In this document: in pieces, positions 32,346-42,655 of the stretch
Layout: each line of letters begins with the position of its first letter
Numbering within the stretch: position 1 is the first letter of the stretch
Assembly: GCA_023014485.1 (NCBI GenBank)
Contig: JAJOZX010000088.1
Location: 62,001 to 126,000, forward strand
Reading direction: 5' to 3'
Source of the DNA: Bathynomus jamesi
Lineage: Eukaryota > Arthropoda > Malacostraca > Isopoda > Cirolanidae
DNA: 64,000 bases
Position numbers and translations under genes: made by a program
Notes under the pieces: model-generated
Databases searched by the model: none
What the model was told of the DNA's origin: nothing
The model's input: only the letters and a program-made list of their open reading frames with translations

Positions 32346-32618
32346 ATGCTCCATTCCCAGTTCAGTTTGCAGTCGTCGATTTGCAGCTTCGGCATGGTTG
32401 TTCGTTCGATCCTCCTTACACATTGTCCGAGTATACAAATTCCACATTTCTGGAGGAAATAGAGCGGGACGTCTACTATTTCCGCGTCTATTTAGCTGGC
32501 CTATATAATTGTCTTCGAACCAGTTTAATAGCGGTATATGTTCTGCTGACAATTCATCGGCCAGTGCATCAACATAACATAAGCATCTAAGTGACCAAAA
32601 TATGTATATATAAAACTG

Positions 32619-32711
32619 GAGTTGAGTCGGCTGGAGATGAGTTGGCTGGAGATGAGTTGGCTGGAGTTGAGTCGGCGGAGTTGAGTTGGCGGCGATGAGT
32701 TGGCGGTGATG
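32619..32711 (-). repeat. Right terminal array of foldback B
   Basis: Seven inverted units, GGCTGGAGATGAGTT-type inside and GGCGGCGATGAGTT-type outside. It mirrors the left array but is six units shorter, as expected if array length drifts. Confidence 0.95.
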
Positions 32712-32734
32712 AATCATACCCTACCCGATGAGGG

Positions 32735-32976
32735 TTCGTCCCCGCGTCGCAGAGCAACGTCTCGTGTACGACATCTTACCACCACACCATCCAGGAAACC
32801 AAGTTTTTTTTTCAAATGTGGATTTTTGAATGAAACTCGTTTTATTTTGCAAATCTTCCTTTGCTCTTCACGTTTTACTTCAATCTTCGTATAAAATCAA
32901 TATACGGTTATTACAGTTTTCTTTAAAATATAAACTCACTTCGTTAACATGAGTTAAATGTTAGTGATATATACAG

Positions 32977-33014
<38 letters not shown>
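32735..33014. other. Spacer
   Basis: GTTCGTCCCCGCGTCGCAGAG follows the foldback duplication; then AT-rich sequence and (TA)n at about 32980-33013. A tRNA-like origin of the GGGTTCGTCCC text is possible but not convincing. Confidence 0.4.
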
Positions 33015-33017
<3 letters not shown>

Positions 33018-33659
33018 TAGGTGAGGTACCCGGCGTTGCCCGGGTTAATTGAATGCCCGGTTGTCAACTGAATGCCCGGCTAGGTCAACTGAATGCCCCC
33101 AAAAACCCCTCACCCCCTTTATGCGACTTGGGGGCTAACCCCCTCCCCCATTACTCCCACCCCTCCCGATTACCCCACCCCTCCCCCATTATCCCCACCC
33201 CTCCCCATTACCCCACCCCCACCCCCATTACCCCCACCCCTCTCCCCACCCCCACCCTTCCACCATTACTGCCCGGGATAAATTTCACAAACAGACAAAC
33301 AGACAGGCTAAACTACAGAAAAGAACGCAGCCGTGATAATTTTGAGCTTCACATTGTGTCAAGATTTCTGAATCTGATCAGATATCCCCCAAAACCCCCT
33401 GACCAAATAATTGAACTCCCAATTACTGTCGGTTCAATTATTTGGTCAATAAAACTATAGAAAAGAACACAGTCATGAAAATCTTGAGCTTCACATTGCC
33501 GCCCGTAATACAAATAGACAAACAGACAGGCTGACCGACTCTGTGTTGACATTCTTCATCCCATAAGAGGTTCCCGTGCCAAATTTGGTAGCTCTAGGTC
33601 AAACGGTTTGCGCTTGCATAAAGGACAGACAGACAGACAGAAAGGCGAAAATATATAGA
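33015..33659 (+). repeat. Dispersed repeat (ACCCGGCGTTGCCCGGG type), copy 1
   Basis: Begins GGTACCCGGCGTTGCCCGG, passes through a C-rich low-complexity tract (CCCCACCCC, 33110-33260), phrases such as TTTTGAGCTTCACATTG and GGTAGCTCTAGGTCAAACGG, and ends with (CAGA)n and ATATATAGAT. Related to 54085-54490. I recognise the style as a common invertebrate short interspersed repeat but cannot name the family. The proline-rich ORFs here are artefacts. Confidence 0.55.
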
Positions 33660-33685
33660 TATAAATATATATAGGTCTATATATA

Positions 33686-33690
<5 letters not shown>

Positions 33691-33718
<28 letters not shown>

Positions 33719-34030
33719 GTGCAGGAAGGAGGGGACCAAGGGCGAATGCCGCAAAAGCGCACCCCCCTCCTCATAGAAGAATAAGAAGAAGAGCCAAAAT
33801 CAAGGTCTAGGGTTTTCGAGGTGCCTAGACACCCTTCGTTTGAAAGATTGGAGGTCATAGACAGGGGGAAATATGGATTGAGGAAGATTGTTCCAGAGTT
33901 GACCACTTGAGTGAAAATACCGATTAACCCTTGCGTTAAAGAGAGTTGGACAGAAAAGGAATGAGAAAGTGTCAAAAGTCTGGTGTCGCGTGCTCTCCTT
34001 AAAAGAGGAGGCATGCAGTTAGAGAGTTCA
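33691..34030 (-). pseudogene. LINE 3' end with poly(A), minus strand
   Basis: T-run 33691-33718 is the poly(A) tail read from the other strand. Upstream on the minus strand: MPPLLRRARDTRLLTLSHSF, SVQLSNARVNRYFHSSGQLW (frame-corrected by eye), NNLPQSIFPP and LQSFKRRVSRHL, the C-terminal tail of a LINE ORF2. Its 3' untranslated text (GAATGCCGCAAAAGCGC; GGTCCCCTCCTTCCTGCA on the minus strand) recurs at 46780-46865 and 63590-63710. A 5'-truncated insertion. Confidence 0.75.
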
Positions 34031-34044
34031 GAAGAGTACTGTCC

Positions 34045-34047
<3 letters not shown>

Positions 34048-34080
<33 letters not shown>
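34048..34080. repeat. (TA)n microsatellite
   Basis: Tract abutting the PLE end; further (TA)n blocks lie at 34241-34270, 34300-34324, 35890-35914, 35936-35978 and 36178-36204. Confidence 0.95.
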
Positions 34081-34084
<4 letters not shown>

Positions 34085-34236
34085 AATAAAACCACGAAGG
34101 AAAGGAAACACAAAAAGGTGCTCAAGCGCTTTCGTCTAATGACATCCTCAGGAACACTGAAGTACATAAAAGGTTACGGCCTATATATAGGTTACAGAAA
34201 GAAAAAATAAATAAATAAATAACATACATACACACA

Positions 34237-34276
<40 letters not shown>

Positions 34277-34289
34277 CACATACATAGCT

Positions 34290-34322
<33 letters not shown>

Positions 34323-34985
34323 TGCAATAAACGGAGAAGTAAAAATAAAAATTAAAAATTAAAGATTAGAGGATTAACAAAGAGGCATACAGATTTGTAA
34401 GGAAAAATATCGATTTTTAGCACAAGATCAAATGAATTAAAAATACAAATTTATACTCGAAATCTACCCGGGTTTTAACACTGCCTTTTAGAGTGAAGTT
34501 TCGATATATATAAAAATAAAATGAAGATTAAAAGTTAATAAAGTAGCGTACAAGTTTACCAAAGATTTAGCGTCCTACCCTTTTTATCTAAATTTGTTTT
34601 GAAGGAATTCAAAACAACAGGATCGAGTTGAAAAAGACCTTTGCTTATGTTGAAGTTATTTGAAAATTGGATAATGGCAGACTCAAGAATATTTCTATTC
34701 ACAATGTTGCTAGAATGAAATAAAACTGAAGCATTATTCCAATCAATACAGTGGGATAACTCTGGCAAATGGACAAAAAGAGCACTGGACAACTGTCCTG
34801 TTCTAACGGAATATTGATGCTGTTTTATACGTGTGTGCAAATCCTTTCCCGTCTGACTTATGTAAAAGGAATCACATTGTTTACACCCAATTTTATAGAT
34901 AATGCCTGAATTATGGTAGGGCTATTTTTTACTATGATATTTTTCACAATATTGTTATATGAAAATACTACATTAAGAAGGCCAT
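34081..34985 (-). mobile_element. PLE copy 1a (left arm of a palindrome)
   Basis: Inverse copy of 35236-36140. Carries, on the minus strand, the GIY-YIG C-terminus HTRIKQHQYSVRTGQLSSAL to NLDKKGRTLNLW (34556-34840) plus upstream text to a GCKQCDSFYIS-like stretch near 34870. Its 3' terminal hammerhead-like motif is at 34118-34153 (minus) and the CCACGAAGG end at 34091. A (TA)n and other microsatellites lie in the 3' untranslated part. Truncated 5' at about 34985, where the palindrome loop begins. Confidence 0.85.
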
Positions 34986-34995
34986 TTTTTCATCA

Positions 34996-35658
34996 ATGTT
35001 TCTCCGCGCCCTTAGGATCGCCAGTCTGGAATACATCGATGCCGAATTGGAAAAAATCAACGGTATTGGAAGTGATCTGTGTTACCCATCTGCGTTTATG
35101 GAATCTTGTCTCAACAAGGCAAAACGAACTTTCTATCGTGTCAATAATAACACTCGTACTTTGTCAAAAAATATTTTAGTACTTCCATTTTTCCAGGGCT
35201 TTTTAGGCATTGCTAATGTACTTAAACTTTTGGATATTAATGTAGTATTTTCATATAACAATATTGTGAAAAATATCATAGTAAAAAATAGCCCTACCAA
35301 TAATTCAGGCATTATCTATAAAATTGGGTGTAAACAATGTGATTCCTTTTACATAGGTCAGACGGGAAAGGATTTGCACACACGTATAAAACTGCATCAA
35401 TATTCCGTTAGAACAGGACAGTTGTCCAGTGCTCTTTTTGTCCATTTGTCAGAGTTATCCCACTGTATTGATTGGAATAATGCTTCAGTTTTATTTCATT
35501 CTAGCAACATTGTCAATAGAAATATTCTTGAGTCTGCCATTATCCAACTTTCAAATAACTTCAACATAAGCAAAGGTCTTTTTCAACTCGATCCTGTTGT
35601 TTTGAATTCCTTCAAAACAAATTTAGATAAAAAGGGTAGGACGCTAAATCTTTGGTAA
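34996..35658 (+). CDS. Penelope-like protein: RT thumb and GIY-YIG endonuclease, partial
   Basis: An intact 220-codon C-terminal part. Residues 1-45: FLRALRIASLEYIDAELEKI, LCYPSAFMESCLNKAKRTFY, the post-RT thumb region of PLEs. Residues about 105-140: GIIYKIGCKQCDSFYIGQTG then HTRIKLHQYSVR, the GIY...YIG motif with the catalytic Arg (in TRIK) and a CxxC pair, as in the Penelope-type GIY-YIG nuclease used for nicking targets. The conserved Glu is likely in ILESAIIQ. The enzyme makes the nick that primes reverse transcription. The RT palm is missing because of 5' truncation, so this copy cannot act alone. The start shown is only the first Met. Confidence 0.85.
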   Translation: MFLRALRIASLEYIDAELEKINGIGSDLCYPSAFMESCLNKAKRTFYRVNNNTRTLSKNILVLPFFQGFLGIANVLKLLDINVVFSYNNIVKNIIVKNSPTNNSGIIYKIGCKQCDSFYIGQTGKDLHTRIKLHQYSVRTGQLSSALFVHLSELSHCIDWNNASVLFHSSNIVNRNILESAIIQLSNNFNISKGLFQLDPVVLNSFKTNLDKKGRTLNLW

Positions 35659-35891
35659 ACTTGTACGCTACTTTATTAACTTTTAATCTTCATTTTATTT
35701 TATATATATCGAAACTTGACTCTAAAAGGCAAAGTGTTAAAACCCGGGTAGATTTCCAGTATAAATTTGTATTTTTAATTCATTTGATCTTGTGCTAAAA
35801 ATCGATATTTTTCCTTACAAATGTGTATGCCTCTTTGTTAATCCTCTAATCTTTAATTTTTAATTTTTATTTTTACTTCTCCGTTTATGCA

Positions 35892-35924
<33 letters not shown>

Positions 35925-35931
35925 AGATATG

Positions 35932-35981
<50 letters not shown>

Positions 35982-36140
35982 TGTGTGTATGTATTTTATT
36001 TATTTATTTATTTTTTCTTTCTGTAACCTATATATAGGCCGTAACCTTTTATGTACTTCAGTGTTCCTGAGGATGTCATTAGACGAAAGCGCTTGAGCAC
36101 CTTTTTGTGTTTCCTTTCCTTCGTGGTTTTATTCATCATA
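34996..36140 (+). mobile_element. PLE copy 1b (right arm), 5' truncated
   Basis: Plus-strand Penelope-like element: RT thumb plus GIY-YIG ORF (34996-35658), a 480-bp 3' untranslated region with microsatellites, and the terminal motif CCTGAGGATGTC...GACGAAAGCGCTTG at 36066-36102, ending at GGTTTTATTCATCAT. The left arm 1a mirrors it from 35236 outward, so both were probably laid down in one inverted event. Confidence 0.85.
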
Positions 36141-36173
36141 AATATTTTTCACGTGTTACTTTCGTGAAATAAT

Positions 36174-36213
<40 letters not shown>

Positions 36214-36499
36214 TGTATATATTAACAAAACTGTAAGTTAAAGTCTGTGAAAGGAGATACATGAATTAAAACTAGTTTGAGACTATACATGCTTCAGTTA
36301 ATCCAATTTAAGGCTTCTTTGAGCACAATCCAGGAAACTCCTAATAATGCGGAAATGCAAGTGAATTTAAACTATCGGTTTTAGTTTTCAAATGTGAAAG
36401 GAAAATGTAAGTCTTTTATAAGAAAAACACTGCAGTATATACGTACATTATACAAGAACAGTTTTTACTTTATAATTTAGTTTAAAATTCAGAATTTAA

Positions 36500-36561
<62 letters not shown>

Positions 36562-36659
36562 GAATGACATTCTAACTTTAATAAAAGTTTTAAATTGAAT
36601 TTATTATCGAACGTGCTCACAAGCATCAATATCTTCGATAAATAATGAATAGACAAGAG
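36141..36659. other. Spacer with long (GA)n
   Basis: (TA)n 36178-36204 and (GA)n 36501-36559. No coding signal recognised. Confidence 0.6.
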
Positions 36660-39600
36660 ACTAAATATACGTATGATAAACGTCTTTTATTGTAAAGCGC
36701 GTAGTATTAGAAATAAATTAAATGAATTTAAGGCGGTAATTTATTCCGGCAACTATGATATAGTTGCTATCACTGAAACTTGGTTAAATACCGTGACTCG
36801 GGACTTGTTGGGGGAACTTGATATACCCGGTTTTAAACTCTTTACTAATGATAGGTTACATAGATTTGGAGGCGGCGTTTTGCTGTACATTCGTAATTCC
36901 CTTAGGGCTATCGAGGTTAAGTTAGATTTTCCGGCAGCAATTAATGCGATCTGTGTTGAAGTTGGGGCGCGTAGTATTAGTTTTAATTTGTTGTTGTTTA
37001 TAGACCTCCCGTTCAACCCCTCGATATAGACACTAGATTTTACTCACTTCTTGGTAATTTATTGACAATCGGAATAGTATAATTGTCGGAGACTTTAACT
37101 GCCCTAATGTTTAATTACGAGAATTTTACGGGTAATGAAGAGGGTTTGAGACTGGTTGAGTTTATGGATGATAACTTTTTACGACAGATAGTTACCGAAC
37201 CAATGCGCGGTGATAATATCTTAGATTTGGTGATGACGAACGGCGAGAATATAGTCGAAGGTTTAGAAGTAGGCGAGAGTTTAGGATGTAGCGATCATCA
37301 AATTCTTAGGTTAAAGTTATTGATAGAAAACACCCAGGATAGTAACGTAATAGAAGTCCTTGATTTTCGTAGGGCTAATTTTGATAGTTTTGCTGATAGG
37401 ATGAGAGTAGTGGACTGGGATAACTTATTTATGGGTAATGACACAAATTTGCGTTGGGTGGCGTTTAAAGAAAGTTTTAGGAATATTGAAAGGGAGTTCA
37501 TTCCTCGTAGGCCCAAGCGCGTTAGAAATCGTGATAGGCCGAAGTGGTGGACTAGGGAAGTAGGCGAGTTCATAAACGAGCGTAATAGAGCGTATAGACT
37601 TAACAAGCGCAATGGCCAGGTAGCTAATTTTAATAGATATTTCGAGCTTAGACGTCAGGTTAAAAGATCAGTTAGGAATGCTAAGCGTAATTTAGAGATA
37701 GTTATAGCTGCGGATAGTAAACATAATCCAAAAAAGTTTTTTGAATACGTAAATAATCGTAAGCCGGTAAAAGATAACATAGGCCCTCTAGTGGATGTAA
37801 ATGGCGCTTTGGCTTCTGACGCTCAGGCGATGGAGGGTATTTTCAATAACTTTTTTGCGACAGTTTTTACTGTAGAAGACGTAAATAATGTCCCCGACGA
37901 TGACGATATCGTTCCATTTAGTAGCGAGACTATTTTAGATGAACTAACTGTTTACGAGGCTGAGATTGCGCATTATATCGATAGGCTAAAAGTTAGCAAG
38001 GCTCCAGGCCCTGACGCTTTTTATCCCAGACATTTGAAAGATTTGAAAGACGTTATCGTAGGCCCCTTAGCGAAGATTTTTAATCAGTCACTCGAAACGG
38101 GGATTATTCACCTATTTTAAAAAAAGGCGACCGCGTTGTAGCTAGCAATTATAGGCCCATTAGCTTAACATCAATTGTCGGTAAACTTTTGGAATCCGTA
38201 GTTAGGGATCGTATTATCGATCACTTAGAAAGTAGGGGTTTGATTAATAGTAGTCAGCACGGGTTTCGACGCCATAGGTCTTGTTTAACTAATTTGTTAG
38301 AATTTTATAACGAAATAATGCGCGAATACGATAGGCATAGGGCAGCTGACGTTATTTATTTAGATTTTAAAAAGGCGTTCGATAAAGTTCCGCATAGGAG
38401 ACTAATTGCGAAGGTTAAAGCGCACGGTATACACGGTCAGGTAGCTAACTGGTTAGAAGAATGGCTTCGTGCTAGGAGGCAGAGGGTCGTAGTTAATGGT
38501 AGTGAATCGGGGTGGTTAGAGGTAGGTAGCGGTGTCCCACAGGGTTCAGTGTTAGGCCCATTGTTATTCGTAATTTACATTAACGACATAGATGTAGGAT
38601 TGACTAGTAACGTGTCAAAACTCGCGGACGATACTAAAATAGGCGGTAAGGTTGTTAACGAGGACGATAGAAATAGGATCCAAGACGATGTAGACAGGAT
38701 TATGGAGTGGACGGATAAGTGGCAGATGCAATTTAACGTAGATAAATGTAAAGTTTTGCATATAGGTTCTCGCAACAATAATTACGCGTACACGATGGAT
38801 GATAGGGAGTTAGCGAGCGTTGACGAGGAAGTAGATTTAGGCGTACGCGTAACTAAAGATTTAAAGGTTAGGAACCAGTGCCTGGAGTCTTGCGCAAAAG
38901 CTAATAGGATGTTAGGCTTCATAGCGCGTAATTTCGAATTTAAATCGAAGGATATTATATTGCCCCTTTACAAGTCCCTAGTCAGGCCTCATTTAGAATA
39001 TGCCGTTCAGTTTTGGTGCCCGTACTTGCGTGAGGATATTGATAGGTTAGAAAGGGTTCAGCGTCGTGCCAGGAAACTTATTCCGTCATTGCGCAATAAA
39101 CCTTATGAAGATAGGATTAAAGAGTTAGACTTGTATTCACTCGCAACTAGAAGATTAAGGGGGGAGCTTATTGAAGTTTTCAAAATTGTTAATAACATCG
39201 ATAACGTAAATTTTGACAAACTGTTCACTTTCGATAATAGTAATACTCGCAATAACGGATTTAAGTTGCGTGGCAAACGTTTCATTACTAATATCGCTAA
39301 AAACTTCTTTACGTTTAAAGTAATTGATAAATGGAATAATCTTCCGCGTCAGTCGTTCATTCTACCAGCGTTAATATGTTTAAGAACCGTCTTGACAGAC
39401 ATTTTAAAAGTATTAACGTTGTTTAAAATTAAAAAAAGAAAGTTAACAACAGGAGCTCTGGTGGTGGTGCTCGAGGATGAGTCTGTTGACGATGAATGCC
39501 AGCTTGTGACATGCCAGCGTGTGATGCCAGCAAAAAATTAAAAAAAAAAAAAAAATTAGACTAACACGAACGTAGATGTAGCTCGTAGCGTAAACTAACC

Positions 39601-40017
39601 CACTTTTTGTTTAACTGTACCTACTTCTTTTTTTTTTTTTTTTTCCTTATCTCCTTTCTTTGCATGTCTGTAACTCTCTTTACTTGCATGTTTGTAGTTT
39701 GCATGGTATGACAGTGAATTAAGACTGTGTTTGCATGGTTTGTAAGCGTTCTTATTTTACTTCTTTTCATCTTTCACCCCTCTCCTATTTTCTCCGACTA
39801 TTTTTCTGACTTGTCAGCAGTGGCCGGCGGATGATGATGGTGAGACTTTTTTCCTCTTTTTCTGAATGAATGTTAACCCACGAATGATAGGTGTTGCTCC
39901 TTACTTAACCCCTTATTCTCCTCTCTTCTCTTAACCCCCTACTCTTTCCTTTCTCTCGGGCTAGCCTTAGAGTGGATCTTAGGGTCTTTGTTAGCCTTAG
40001 CTCCTGTAGATCTGTAG

Positions 40018-40052
<35 letters not shown>
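36660..40052 (+). mobile_element. LINE (CR1/L2-like), nearly complete ORF2 and 3' end
   Basis: Starts within the endonuclease domain, runs through reverse transcriptase and C-terminal tail to 39541, then a 3' untranslated region that ends in (TAA)n at about 40018-40052 instead of poly(A). Microsatellite-type 3' ends are typical of CR1/L2-related elements. No ORF1 is present, so it is 5' truncated. The fragment at 9665-10216 belongs to the same or a close family. The body is rich in CpG, unlike the AT-rich surroundings, suggesting recent arrival. Confidence 0.85.
36673..39541 (+). pseudogene. LINE ORF2: endonuclease, reverse transcriptase, tail
   Basis: APE endonuclease: NVFYCKARSIRNKLNEF, AITETWLN, VVYRPP, then after two frameshifts near 37010-37080 IIVGDFNCPN and GCSDHQIL. 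RT: KAPGPDAFYPRHLKDL, [small deletion near 38100], SNYRPISLTSIVGKLLESVV, QHGFRRHRSCLTNLLEF, YLDFKKAFDKVPHRRL, GVPQGSVLGPLLFVIYINDI, LADDTKI (the catalytic box, LADD rather than the common FADD or YADD), and DKCKVLHIGS. Tail: LERVQRRARKLIPSL, DKWNNLP. Three frames (36673-37029, 37083-38120, 38189-39541), so it is inactive but only lightly decayed. The protein nicks target DNA and copies its own RNA. Confidence 0.88.
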
Positions 40053-40054
<2 letters not shown>

Positions 40055-40235
40055 GCGAAAAACACAATTTCACTCGAAATACTAAATTACATTTGTCGCA
40101 AATTAGAAATAACAAAAGAAAAAGTTGCCTCCATTTTTGCTGTTTTTTAACAAGAAAAAACTTCGCAATAAATAAAACTAAAAACAGTTCAAATGTGCCC
40201 CAATATTGCCTAAAATACTTATATATCAGCTTTAT

Positions 40236-40291
<56 letters not shown>

Positions 40292-40521
40292 TATTTGATT
40301 ATAACAAAGAAGGTTTCTCTCTCCTCATTCTGTGACCCCAAAAAATTGAGAAAGGAATATTTCCCGACAAAGAACTTTTGACAATTAGACAAAATGAAAA
40401 CTTTTTACCGCATAAATGGGCTTTATCGGCTCCTATATAATTTCTTCGCGCTCCCAAATTGCCTCTTTTTCAAAATTTAAGCACATTAATTAGTTTTTAC
40501 GATTACTATTCTAGGTTTAGA

Positions 40522-40587
<66 letters not shown>

Positions 40588-40843
40588 AGCTTCTTGTACT
40601 TAAAATTAGAAGATAAGAGTGAAAATTATTTTAATTATGACGATTAACGCGTACACGTAATTAATTATATGAAATTATATTAGAACTCCCTCCCTTCAAA
40701 TTAATAAAGCAGCTCGTTTTGCTCTCTTTCAGCCGAGAGCATGGGTCCGTTAAAAACCGTCCTTCGGGCGGAATTTGTCGAATCAGTGCAATTATAAATA
40801 AAGAAGAAGTTTCTTAGAATTAATTACAAGGTTTGAATGCACA

Positions 40844-40880
<37 letters not shown>

Positions 40881-40911
40881 TAGTTTATACAGCGGTGCTA
40901 TTATCTAGTTT
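40053..40911. other. Microsatellite-rich spacer
   Basis: (GA)n 40219-40289 with one AAAG break, (TA)n 40524-40588 and (CT)n 40848-40879. Otherwise nothing recognised. Confidence 0.7.
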
Positions 40912-41030
40912 ACGATTTCTGGGTTCATGGCATAATTGTAGAGCTAGCTTATATATTCTCCTCTTGTAAGATTTCCTTCGCTACTTTTCCAGGGGTCAGT
41001 GGAGGGTGGGGAGAGAGCCTTATGCTTTTC
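40912..41030 (+). repeat. Dispersed repeat R1 (copy 2, first part)
   Basis: Matches 10985-11135 (AGAGCTAGCTTATATATTCT, then CTTATGCTTTT). It continues after foldback F at 41229-41281 and, after the Gypsy element, at 43715-43785 (AACAGGAACC...TTCCTCTTGTCCTTGTAA). R1 thus took two later insertions. Confidence 0.75.
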
Positions 41031-41228
41031 GGATCACCTGAAGATCCGTCACCCCAGCCTTCTTTAGTTAGCCTAAGGCTAACTAACGAAAATATCACGA
41101 CCTAACCTAACCAATTGTTAGACCAACTGTACGCCCTTGAGATTGGTTAGGTTAGGTCGTGATATTTCGTTAGTTAGCCTTATAAAGCTAACTAAAGAAG
41201 GCTGGGATGACGGATCTTCAGGTGATCC
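41031..41228. mobile_element. Foldback MITE F with 8-bp TSD
   Basis: Ends GGATCACCTGAAGATCCGTC and its exact inverse; arms of about 88 bp are inverse with few changes. The loop carries CCTAACCTAACC and GGTTAGGTTAGG. The octamer TGCTTTTC directly flanks both sides (41023-41030; 41229-41236), and the uninterrupted R1 copy has a single TGCTTTT there. Non-coding. The TSD length fits hAT or MULE-type transposases. Confidence 0.88.
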
Positions 41229-41281
41229 TGCTTTTCTATCCAGTTTTCTACTACTGCTGGAAAAGTTAAAATTGAATAGTC

Positions 41282-41744
41282 TGTTGGTTTACGTCGTCGT
41301 CGTTGGCCTAGGCAAGCTACGGCTTGGGACCGTAGCGCATCTATCCGGTATAGGTTAACCTGGATGATGTAGCCATAAGCACTGCCGCTAGTTAAGTGCC
41401 AACCAGTGATTATCTCACTAGCCGTATTGAGTCCGTTAGGCGAAACTGCGACAGTACCAAAGGTGGAAAATATAACCTTTGGTTTTCTATTATTTATTGC
41501 AAAATGGACATGGTATTAGATTAAAATAAATATTTGAATATAAATAATTAACTGACAATTGTGATATATAATTAATTATGTTTACATACAATAAAATAAT
41601 ATAGTATACATAAAATTAGTATTAATGTGGTTCACAATTGAATTATAATGGGGTAACTAATTTAAAATGAATTTATACTATTCCGAAATTCAAGACGGTA
41701 AAATTAACATTTAACTTGAAACTAAAATAAGAGTATTCACTACA
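41282..41744 (-). repeat. Gypsy 3' LTR
   Basis: 463 bp. Differs visibly from the other LTR by one base (TTATTGC against TTATTTGC near 41500). Confidence 0.9.
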
Positions 41745-41767
41745 CACTCCCCCACCAGAGAGGAAGT

Positions 41768-42655
41768 TCAAAGAGTTCCGAACGACACTGATTTCCTCTG
41801 GACCTTTTTGGTAGCTACATGTACCTCACTTAAGGTTGATTCCAAAAACGCAGGCTTAAGACGATCGATAGAAACCTTGTCGACCTTGGAACCGCGCTGG
41901 ATGAGAAATGATGTGCGCGTACGTCGGAGAACTTCATAGGGCCCGTCATATGGACATTGGAGAGGCCGTTTTGGGACAGGTACACGAACGAAAACGTGGG
42001 TACAAGATTGGAGGGCTGGGGAAACAAAGATGTTCTGTTGGCTAGTCAATCGAGGGGGAACAGGCTGAAGGGACTGCATGTGAGAGGAAAGTGTTTGAGC
42101 GAATTCCGTAGGATCACATGACTTATCCCCTGCAGTGAAGTAGCCACCTGGTAGCCGCAGTGTTGTTCCATAGACTAGTTCAGCCGCTGTAGTCTTCAGA
42201 TCACTCTTAAATGCAGAGCGAATACCAAGCAACACGAGTGGAAGCTTATCCATCCAATGGGAGTCTTCGTGACACATAAGGGATGACTTCAGCTGGCGAT
42301 GGAAGCGTTCGACGAGGCCGTTAGCTTGCGGATGATACGCACAGGTATGCGCATGTACTGTACCCAACAAGCTGGTAAACTTCTTCCAAAGCGAAGACTC
42401 AAATTGGCGACCTTGGTCAGTGATGACTTTTGTCGGCAATCCAAATCTTGATACCCATCCATGAAGAAAGGCTCTTGCAACAGTGTCCGCTTGGATATCA
42501 GGAAGTGGGATGGCTTCAGGCCACCTGGAAAAGCGGTCGAGACAGGTGAGCAGATAACGTTGGCCTTGAATCACTGGAAGAGGGCCAACAATGTCTACAT
42601 GAATTACTTCAAATCGCTGGGATGGGGGCGGAAATGCGTCAAAGGGGGACCTTTT
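41768..42655 (-). CDS. Gypsy integrase, partial
   Basis: The listed Met starts at 42574, but the frame is open upstream: FPPPSQRFEVIHVDIVGPLP then VIQGQRYLLTCLDRFSRWPE, so the first catalytic Asp (HVDIVGP) lies before that Met. Second Asp: VITDQGRQFESSLW. Glu: YHPQANGLVERFHRQLKSSL. The C-terminal part has the PYDGPYEVLRRTRTSFLI chromo/GPY-type module. The D,D-35-E enzyme inserts the cDNA. The N-terminal HHCC finger is missing; the sequence degenerates beyond about 42660. Reads toward the 3' LTR, as expected for the end of pol. Confidence 0.85.
   Translation of the reverse strand, partial: KRSPFDAFPPPSQRFEVIHVDIVGPLPVIQGQRYLLTCLDRFSRWPEAIPLPDIQADTVARAFLHGWVSRFGLPTKVITDQGRQFESSLWKKFTSLLGTVHAHTCAYHPQANGLVERFHRQLKSSLMCHEDSHWMDKLPLVLLGIRSAFKSDLKTTAAELVYGTTLRLPGGYFTAGDKSCDPTEFAQTLSSHMQSLQPVPPRLTSQQNIFVSPALQSCTHVFVRVPVPKRPLQCPYDGPYEVLRRTRTSFLIQRGSKVDKVSIDRLKPAFLESTLSEVHVATKKVQRKSVSFGTL

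Larger units (their letters stand above)
30307..32600 (-). pseudogene. MULE transposase C-terminal region, split by element D
   Basis: Minus strand from about 32600: LADELSAEHIPLLNWFEDNY, RRGNSRRPALFPPEMWNLYT, KEDRTNNHAEAANRRLQTEL, GMEH. Here element D is inserted; beyond it the frame resumes with PTIWKFIDALYKIQKSRD, then after a (TA)n expansion and frameshift YLEQLVGGHAPPSKLKKYRD, ADDRISKLVLSFEQRSLLEY and LRGIAYNYH-stop. The FPPEMWN..RTNNHAEAANRR block with the LKKYRDADxR tail is characteristic of arthropod MULE-domain transposases. The N-terminal half, including the zinc finger and first catalytic Asp, is missing. It likely once mobilised the foldback arms. Confidence 0.82.
29994..32726 (-). 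mobile_element. Foldback MULE element B (FB/NOF- or TU-like)
   Basis: The termini are inverted arrays of 14-15 bp units: 13 units on the left (30002-30193) and 7 on the right (32619-32711). Outermost units are 14 bp (AACTCATCGCCGCC) and inner ones 15 bp (AACTCATCTCCAGCC), in the same order from both ends. 11-nt caps GGGGATGGGAC and, inverted, GGGTAGGGTAT lie outside. The direct repeat GATGAGGG flanks the element at 29986-29993 and 32727-32734. The interior carries a MULE transposase C-terminus (minus strand) split by element D. This is the FB-NOF plan: foldback arms plus Mutator-like transposase. Confidence 0.88.

Noticed and set aside
33053..33460. Proline-rich protein
   Set aside because: Frame through a CCCCACCCC low-complexity tract in a dispersed repeat.
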